Origin: JARRON01 sp037383845
GTDB taxonomy: Bacteria; Pseudomonadota; Gammaproteobacteria; Steroidobacterales; XN24
Reading direction: 5' to 3'
NCBI GenBank assembly: GCA_037383845.1
Contig: JARRON010000023.1
Coordinates: 62,001-126,000 of the forward strand
DNA: 64,000 nt
This document shows, piece by piece, positions 58,680 through 64,000 of this stretch; within the stretch, counting starts at the first letter, position 1, and every line of letters begins with the position of its first letter. The notes under the pieces were generated by a model. That model did no database searches and had not been told where the DNA came from. It saw nothing but the letters and a program-made list of their open reading frames with translations. The translations under genes were made by a program, and so were the position numbers.

Positions 58680-59098
58680 GGCTGCTCGGGTTCGTTGACC
58701 GTGGCAATGACGATCCGGGAGAAGCCCATGCGCCCCGCGACGTCCATGGCCGAGACCACGGCCTGGTGCGTTGCCCGTCCGTCGGCCCGCAGGGTCAGGG
58801 GAATGTCGCGGCGCTCACCCGCGACGTCCTCCAGGGCGCGGCGCAGGGTTTCGGGACGTCGGTTCACCAGCTCCCGGCCGTCCACGTAGAAATCCCCGTC
58901 CGCGGTCACGATGATCTCCACCTCCTCCGCCGGCTCCTCCCGGGGGATCGCCTCGGCCTGGGGAAGCTGCAGGCGGATTTCCGTGGCCTTGAGGAAACTG
59001 GTGGAGACCATGAAGAACACCAGCAGCAGCAGGACCACGTCGATGAGGGAAGTGAGGTTCACCTCCGGTTCCTCCCGAGGACGGTCGCGGAGGTTCAC
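58676..59098 (-). CDS. exbD: ExbD/TolR family protein in the msbA operon
   Basis: A 140-aa single-pass inner-membrane protein. The helix EVNLTSLIDVVLLLLVFFMV keeps the motor Asp20. The periplasmic domain EVEIIVTADGDFYVDGRELV ends GFSRIVIATVNEPEQP. GTG start at 59098 overlaps the exbB stop by 4 bp. This is the conventional exbB-exbD pair found ahead of msbA-lpxK in many gammaproteobacteria, distinct from the riboswitch cluster's motor. Confidence 0.93.
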   Translation of the reverse strand: MNLRDRPREEPEVNLTSLIDVVLLLLVFFMVSTSFLKATEIRLQLPQAEAIPREEPAEEVEIIVTADGDFYVDGRELVNRRPETLRRALEDVAGERRDIPLTLRADGRATHQAVVSAMDVAGRMGFSRIVIATVNEPEQP

Positions 59099-59721
59099 GT
59101 GACCACCGCCCCGGCGCCCTCCCGCCGGTGAAGGGCGTCCACCAGCTCGGTGGCTTCCTTCTCCATCTCCACCACCAGCGCGTCGACGCGCCCCCGCAGA
59201 TAGCGATAGCCGATGAGGCTCGGGATGGCGACGGAAAGTCCGGCGGCGGTGGTGATAAGGGCCTCGGAGATGCCCCCGGCCAGAACCGACGGGTTGCCCA
59301 CGCCGGCCACGGTGATGGCGCTGAAGACCTTGACCATGCCGATGACGGTGCCGAGCAGCCCCAGCAGCGGGGAGATGGCGGCGATGGTGCCCAGGGTGTT
59401 CAGGTAGCGCTCGAGCTCGTGGACCACCCGTCGGCCGGTGTCCTCGATGGCCTCTTTCATGAGATCCCGGCTGGTCTCCCGCTTCGCCAGCCCGGCTGCG
59501 AGGATGGCGCCCATGGGTGAATTGGCCGCCAGCGCCTGCAGGTGGCGCTCGTCCAGCCGCCGGTCCCGCGCCCACGCGCGGACTTTCTGCGCCAGCTCCC
59601 TGGGGATGACCCGCCCGGGCTGCAGCGTCCACAGCCGCTCGATGATGATGGCAGCGGCGATGATGGAGCACAGCAGGATTGGCAGCATGAGCCACCCGCC
59701 GGCCTTGATGATCTCGATCAT
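59095..59721 (-). CDS. exbB: ExbB/TolQ family protein in the msbA operon
   Basis: A 208-aa inner-membrane motor protein with segments AGGWLMLPILLCSIIAAAIIIE, AAISPLLGLLGTVIGMVKVF and ALITTAAGLSVAIPSLIGY. The ATG at 59721 gives MIEIIKAGGWLM; the longer open frame has low-complexity, out-of-place sequence. It heads the exbB-exbD-msbA-lpxK-trm112-kdsB unit and lies 52 bp after comEC. Confidence 0.93.
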   Translation of the reverse strand: MIEIIKAGGWLMLPILLCSIIAAAIIIERLWTLQPGRVIPRELAQKVRAWARDRRLDERHLQALAANSPMGAILAAGLAKRETSRDLMKEAIEDTGRRVVHELERYLNTLGTIAAISPLLGLLGTVIGMVKVFSAITVAGVGNPSVLAGGISEALITTAAGLSVAIPSLIGYRYLRGRVDALVVEMEKEATELVDALHRREGAGAVVT

Positions 59722-59773
59722 GGGTCTGGAGGCGTCCGGGAGCCGTCGTTGGCGCAGGATGATACCGGCCCGG

Positions 59774-62143
59774 TCATGGCCGGGCCACAGGACCGCAGTC
59801 CCGCCATGCCCGGCAGGTCCGCTGCCGCCAGCTTTCCGGCGGCCTCGGTCCCGACCTGGAAAACCGGAAACGCAGCGCGCCGGAGCGATCCGTCCCCGCA
59901 GGCAGAGCGCCGGCCTGCTGCCAGCGTCCCACCACCTCGCGGTGGGGAAACCCCCACCGGTTGTTCCAGCCGGCGGCGAAGACAATCCAGGCCGGGCGGG
60001 TCACGGACACGAGTCCGGAGCCCGAGGAGGAGCGGCTGCCGTGATGGGGCGCGAGCACCAGGTCGGACGCGAGAGGTTCACCGGCCTCCAGCAGGTCCGC
60101 CTCACCCCGGGCCTCGACGTCGCCGGTGAACAGCACCCGGCCGCCGGCTCCGGCCACCCGGAGCACGCAGGAGCCGTCGTTGCGTGACGCCTGCACGCCC
60201 GGGCCCGGACCCAGGAAGCGGAACGCCACTCCGTCCGCCTCCCAGCCGTCGCCTCGCCGGCAGGGGATCGCCCCGCCGGCGGCCACGCCCTCGCCGCCGT
60301 AGATCCTGTCCACCGCCATGGCAGAGGCCACGGATCCGCCGCCACCGGCGTGATCGCTGTCGCCATGGCTCAGTACCAGCACGTCCAGTCGCTGTACGCC
60401 CAGGGCCCTGAGGGCGGGCACGACGGTGCTCCGGCCGGCGTCTCCCCCGGGCCACCGGGGCCCGGCGTCGAAGAGGACGGTGTGCCGCGCGGTCCGGATC
60501 ACAGTGGACAGGCCCTGGCCCACGTCCAGCACCAGGATCTCGAACTCCCCGCGGGCCATTCCGTCGTTCCCGCCAACAAGCACCGGCGCCAGCAGGCAGG
60601 CCCCCAGCCACCGGCCGGGCGCCGGCCGGGGCAGACACAGCCACGCCACGCCGGCTGCCGCGCACACCGACGCCCACCCGGGCGTCGCCGGCACCGGCAG
60701 TGCTGCCCAGGGCAGTCCACCCAGCCACTCCAGGGCCGGCAGGGCCACTGCGGTGGCCCGGGCGGCCAGCTGCAGGAGGATTTCCCCGGCCGGCCCCCAC
60801 AGGTTGATCACCGCGGCGCCGGCCAGGGTCGTCGGCACCACCACCAGGCTGAACCAGGGCACCGCCAGGAGGTTGGCCACCGGGGAGACCAGTGACACCT
60901 GCCCGAACCAGGGGGCCGCCAGGCTGACCATGGCCAGGCTCAGCGCGGCCTGGAGCCGGAGTACCGCCCGCGCCCTCGGTGGCGCCGCTACCCGGCCGGC
61001 GAGCACCCAGCCAATGATCGCGACGGCACCGAAACTCAGCCAGAGTCCGGGATCCAGCACGGCCAGCGGATCGGCCGCCAGCACCAGGACAAGGGCCAGG
61101 GCAAAAACGGCGCCCGGCGCGCCCCGCCGGGTGACGAGGCACAACAATCCGGCGCCGAGCATCAGCGCGGCCCGGCGCGCGGACACCGGCCAACCCGCGA
61201 CGCCGGCGTAGGCCACCGCTGCCGCGAGCGCCCCGGCCGCTGCCACGTCCGCCACTGGCACGCCCGTGCGCAGACGCCGGGCCGCGCTGCCTGCCAGCAG
61301 CGCCCCGAGGCCGGCGGCCAGCCCGACGTGCAGGCCGGAAATGGCCAGCAGGTGCGCCGTGCCGGTATCGACCAGGAGCTGACGCGTCGTTTCGTCCAGC
61401 GTCGAGCGATCGGCGATCGCCAAGGCGCGGACGACGCCCGGCGCCGCCTCCGCGGGCAGGTTCCGGTCGATCGCGTGCGCCACGGCGTCCCGCAGGGTCG
61501 CCGCAAACAGCGAAGCCGGATGCTCATGTCCGGTATCGGCCAGTCTTGTCGCGCCGCGCACCGTGCCGAGCGCGCCGTAGCCCGCGGCGAACAATCGGCG
61601 CTCCGGGTCCGCGCCGTGACAATTGACCGCGCCCCAGGGCGGTTGCAGGCGCAGATCTAATTGCCACCGCTGGCCGGGGGCCACCGGCGGCGGCGCTTCG
61701 GGTTCGTGATACCAACTGGCGCGAATCGCCGTGGGCAGTCGGATTCCACCGGCATCGGTTTCCGGTTCGGCATCCGGTTCGAAGCGGAACCGGACCAGTT
61801 CGGGATACCGGTCCGGCAGCGACGCAATGGTTCCGGATACACGAACCACGCTTCGCGCATGTTCGCCGTCCAGCCGGTCGGCGGAGCGTTCCGCGTACTG
61901 CGCCAGGGTCCAGCAAAACGCCAGTCCCGCAACGCCCAGGACGCGGGTGCGTCGAAAGGTGCACGCAACGAGCGCGAGGATCAGCGACAGGCCCGGCAGC
62001 GGCGGCCCGGGCAGGTTCGGCAACAGCGGCGCCGCAAGACAACCGGCGACGATCGCCAGGGGCCAGCGATTGACCTCCGCCCCGCACCGATCACGCCACG
62101 TGCCGGCGAAACCGGCCGCCTCATGCCCCCTGTCGTCTTTCAC
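59774..62143 (-). CDS. comEC: ComEC/Rec2 DNA-uptake channel protein
   Basis: Inner-membrane channel for transport of single-stranded DNA in natural transformation. The 789 aa carry an N-terminal DUF4131 region, a Competence domain (GTAHLLAISGLHVGLAAGLG) with about ten membrane segments, and a C-terminal metallo-beta-lactamase-like domain (LDVLVLSHGDSDHAGGGGS; VLAPHHGSRSSSGSGL). GTG start at 62143, 15 bp after lolD. All three domains are intact, which suggests the organism may be transformable, though no other competence gene is in the window. Confidence 0.94.
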   Translation of the reverse strand: MKDDRGHEAAGFAGTWRDRCGAEVNRWPLAIVAGCLAAPLLPNLPGPPLPGLSLILALVACTFRRTRVLGVAGLAFCWTLAQYAERSADRLDGEHARSVVRVSGTIASLPDRYPELVRFRFEPDAEPETDAGGIRLPTAIRASWYHEPEAPPPVAPGQRWQLDLRLQPPWGAVNCHGADPERRLFAAGYGALGTVRGATRLADTGHEHPASLFAATLRDAVAHAIDRNLPAEAAPGVVRALAIADRSTLDETTRQLLVDTGTAHLLAISGLHVGLAAGLGALLAGSAARRLRTGVPVADVAAAGALAAAVAYAGVAGWPVSARRAALMLGAGLLCLVTRRGAPGAVFALALVLVLAADPLAVLDPGLWLSFGAVAIIGWVLAGRVAAPPRARAVLRLQAALSLAMVSLAAPWFGQVSLVSPVANLLAVPWFSLVVVPTTLAGAAVINLWGPAGEILLQLAARATAVALPALEWLGGLPWAALPVPATPGWASVCAAAGVAWLCLPRPAPGRWLGACLLAPVLVGGNDGMARGEFEILVLDVGQGLSTVIRTARHTVLFDAGPRWPGGDAGRSTVVPALRALGVQRLDVLVLSHGDSDHAGGGGSVASAMAVDRIYGGEGVAAGGAIPCRRGDGWEADGVAFRFLGPGPGVQASRNDGSCVLRVAGAGGRVLFTGDVEARGEADLLEAGEPLASDLVLAPHHGSRSSSGSGLVSVTRPAWIVFAAGWNNRWGFPHREVVGRWQQAGALPAGTDRSGALRFRFSRSGPRPPESWRQRTCRAWRDCGPVARP

Positions 62144-62158
62144 CCCCTTTGCAGCGTG

Positions 62159-62845
62159 TCAGCCTCCGACCTCCCGCAACATGCCCATGTGCAACTCGTA
62201 CTGCCGGTCCATGCGGGCCGCCAGGCCACGGTCGTGCGTGACCAGCAGCAGGCTGGTCCCGAGCGCCCGGTTGAGGTCCAGCATCAGGCCGTACACGTGG
62301 TCCGCCGTGCGCTCGTCGAGGTTGCCGGTCGGTTCGTCACCGAGAACGACCTGGGGGTTGCCCACCAGGGCCCGCGCCACGGCCGCACGCTGGCGTTCGC
62401 CGCCGGACAGCTCGCCCGGCTTGTGGTTGAGCCGCTCCGCCAGGCCGACCTTGTCCAGAATCGCCCGCGCCTGGCGTTCGGCCTCGGCGACGGAATCGCC
62501 ACGGATCAGCAGCGGCATCGCAACGTTCTCGAGCGCGGAGAACTCGTTCAGCAGGTGGTGAAACTGGTACACGAAACCCATTGAGCGGTTGCGCACGCGG
62601 TTGCGTTCGGACGCGCCCATCGACCAGAGCGATTTACCGCGCACCAGAACATCCCCGGCGTCCGGCCGGTCGAGCCCACCCAGGATATGCAGCAGTGTGC
62701 TCTTGCCCGCGCCCGATACGCCCACGACGGCAAGTGAATGCCCGGCCTCCAGCTCCAGGTCCGCGCCCCGCAGCACCCGCACCTCCCGCGGACCCTGGCG
62801 GAAGGTCTTGACGACGCCCCTCGCCTGCAGCACGAGCTCATTCAT
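62159..62845 (-). CDS. lolD: Lipoprotein-releasing ABC transporter ATPase LolD
   Basis: ATPase of the LolCDE complex that extracts outer-membrane lipoproteins from the inner membrane. 228 aa with Walker A VGVSGAGKSTLLHILGG, the LolD motif region FVYQFHHLLNEFSALENVAMP, signature LSGGERQRAAVARAL and Walker B VVLGDEPTGNLDE. The ATG at 62845 overlaps the lolC/E stop by 8 bp. Several lipoproteins in this window would be its clients. Confidence 0.96.
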   Translation of the reverse strand: MNELVLQARGVVKTFRQGPREVRVLRGADLELEAGHSLAVVGVSGAGKSTLLHILGGLDRPDAGDVLVRGKSLWSMGASERNRVRNRSMGFVYQFHHLLNEFSALENVAMPLLIRGDSVAEAERQARAILDKVGLAERLNHKPGELSGGERQRAAVARALVGNPQVVLGDEPTGNLDERTADHVYGLMLDLNRALGTSLLLVTHDRGLAARMDRQYELHMGMLREVGG

Positions 62846-64000
62846 AACGCAACGCCTCCGCCGGATGCGTGCGCGCCGCCCGCCAGGACGGATACAGGGT
62901 CGAGAGCAGGGACATGGCGAGCGCCATCAGGGCGAACTTCACCACGTCCGCAAGCTGCAGGTCCGACGGCAGTTCCGTGATGTAGTAGATGTCGGACGGG
63001 AACAGGCTGAAGCCGAACAGTTGCTCGAGAAACGGCACCACCGAGCCGATGTTCAGGGCGAGCAGGATACCGCCGACGACGCCCAGCAGCGTTCCGACGA
63101 CACCGATGATGCTGCCCTGGATCATGAACACGCGCATGATGGTGCCATCCCGCGCGCCCATGGTCTTGAGAATCGCGATATCCGGCTGTTTGTCGGTCAC
63201 GACCATGACCAGCATCGAGATGATGTTGAAGGCCGCCACCGCGATGATCAACGACAGGATCACCCACATGACGGTCTTCTCGGTTTTCACCGCCTGGAAC
63301 AGGTTGCCGCGCTCCTGCGTCCAGTCACGAACCGAGTAGTAGGTCGGCCCCGCGCCCGCCTCTGCCTTGGATTCCATCAGGGCCGTGGAAAGATCGCGCG
63401 CCACGGCCCAGGCGCGGTAAAGGTCCTTCAGGTGCAGCCGTACACCACCCGCATCACCCGTCGGAATCCGCAACAGGCGGGCCGCGTCGTCCATGTGGAC
63501 CAGGGCCAGCGCCGAATCGTTCTCGAATTCCCCGAATTCGAACGCCCCGACCACGGTGAACCGCTTCATGAGCGGGGCAGCGCCGACCGGGGTCGCCTTC
63601 AGGCGGGGCGCGATCACGGTGACCGAATCGCCCGGCCCGACGCGCAAGCGGGAAGCCAGCCCGATGCCCAGGATGATGCCGAACTCACCGGGTCGCAGGT
63701 CGTCGAGGCTGCCATAGAGCATCTTGTCGGCGACTTCCGACACCCGGCGCTCGAACTCGGGCTCTACGCCGCGAACCAGCGCGCCGCTGGACTCGCGGCC
63801 CTGCAGCCAGACGCCCTCCTCGATGTACGGCGCCGCGCCGTCGACCTCGGGGTGCCGTTCGACCCGGTCGATCACTGAACGCCAGTCGCTCAACGAGCCC
63901 TCGACCGGCTGGATCGTGGCATGGGCAATCGCGCCGAGAATGCGCGCCCGCAGCTCTTTCTCGAAGCCGTTCATCACCGAGATCACCGTGATCAGCGTCG
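62838..64000 (-). CDS. lolC: Lipoprotein-releasing system permease LolC/LolE, 5' end outside window
   Basis: Transmembrane subunit of LolCDE. The frame is open to the right edge, so the N-terminus (first membrane helix) is missing. The visible part starts with LITVISVMNGFEKELR, the conserved LolC/E opening after helix 1. The periplasmic domain follows, then three C-terminal helices (KTVMWVILSLIIAVAAFNIIS and others), and it ends SWRAARTHPAEALRYE. A single gene adjoins lolD, so it may be a LolF-type protein serving as both C and E; the window cannot tell. Confidence 0.92.
   Translation of the reverse strand, partial: TLITVISVMNGFEKELRARILGAIAHATIQPVEGSLSDWRSVIDRVERHPEVDGAAPYIEEGVWLQGRESSGALVRGVEPEFERRVSEVADKMLYGSLDDLRPGEFGIILGIGLASRLRVGPGDSVTVIAPRLKATPVGAAPLMKRFTVVGAFEFGEFENDSALALVHMDDAARLLRIPTGDAGGVRLHLKDLYRAWAVARDLSTALMESKAEAGAGPTYYSVRDWTQERGNLFQAVKTEKTVMWVILSLIIAVAAFNIISMLVMVVTDKQPDIAILKTMGARDGTIMRVFMIQGSIIGVVGTLLGVVGGILLALNIGSVVPFLEQLFGFSLFPSDIYYITELPSDLQLADVVKFALMALAMSLLSTLYPSWRAARTHPAEALRYE

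Noticed and set aside
58676..59721. The second exbB-exbD pair as part of the new machine
   Set aside because: It lies in the conserved msbA-lpxK-kdsB operon with no riboswitch and normal motor residues; a known arrangement.
1..64000. tRNA, rRNA, CRISPR arrays, insertion sequences, prophage or attachment sites
   Set aside because: Looked for by eye on both strands; no cloverleaf, repeat-spacer array, transposase or integrase was seen.

Overview
The window looks like a chromosomal segment of a high-GC gammaproteobacterium. The evidence is the gene order rne / rluC / maf / yceD-rpmF-plsX-fabH, the exbB-exbD-msbA-lpxK-kdsB lipid A block, lolC-lolD-comEC and type II secretion gspE-gspF. The order resembles Chromatiales/Ectothiorhodospiraceae-like bacteria, but I cannot name a species. 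Most of the DNA is ordinary vertical chromosome. I see no rRNA, tRNA, CRISPR array or insertion sequence.

Layout. 1-3100: end of gspE, then gspF and a small acidic protein. 3181-9190: an SOS mutagenesis cassette lexA-imuA-imuB-dnaE2 behind two perfect LexA boxes. 9250-13600: an alanine-zipper lipoprotein convergent with an L,D-transpeptidase, then a YkvA protein, an orphan ParA, inorganic pyrophosphatase and a DUF2878 membrane protein. 13573-21856: fabH, plsX, rpmF, yceD, maf, a HAD phosphatase, rluC and rne. 21961-30858: a remnant of a PPi-dependent phosphofructokinase next to the complete GlgE alpha-glucan operon (glgE, treS-maltokinase fusion, glgB). The GlgE carries an extra N-terminal GH13 domain whose catalytic residues look lost.

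31046-53800 is the most interesting part: about 22 kb, all on the minus strand, with two near-identical cyclic di-GMP-I (GEMM-I) riboswitches. The first (about 53521-53610) leads nine tightly coupled genes: four periplasmic or outer-membrane TPR/coiled-coil proteins (two of them lipoproteins), a 90-aa secreted protein, one ExbB/TolQ, two ExbD/TolR (one without the motor Asp) and a TonB-like AgmX/PglI-type protein with a cytoplasmic coiled coil. The second (about 43433-43520) leads a 2195-aa DUF11/SdrD-like secreted protein translationally coupled to a 1705-aa protein with three tandem OmpA-type domains in front of a predicted outer-membrane beta-barrel. A low-molecular-weight Tyr phosphatase follows. 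Two perfect TGTGA-N6-TCACA palindromes lie upstream of the first riboswitch. I read this as a c-di-GMP-controlled, proton-motive-force-driven trans-envelope machine for displaying or moving a giant surface protein. Its parts resemble the myxobacterial Agl-Glt machinery, but polarity and motility regulators are absent.

53853-64000: a SHOCT-like membrane protein, a hypothetical gene, kdsB, a Trm112-like protein, lpxK, msbA, a second and conventional exbD-exbB pair, comEC, lolD and the end of lolC/E, which runs off the window.
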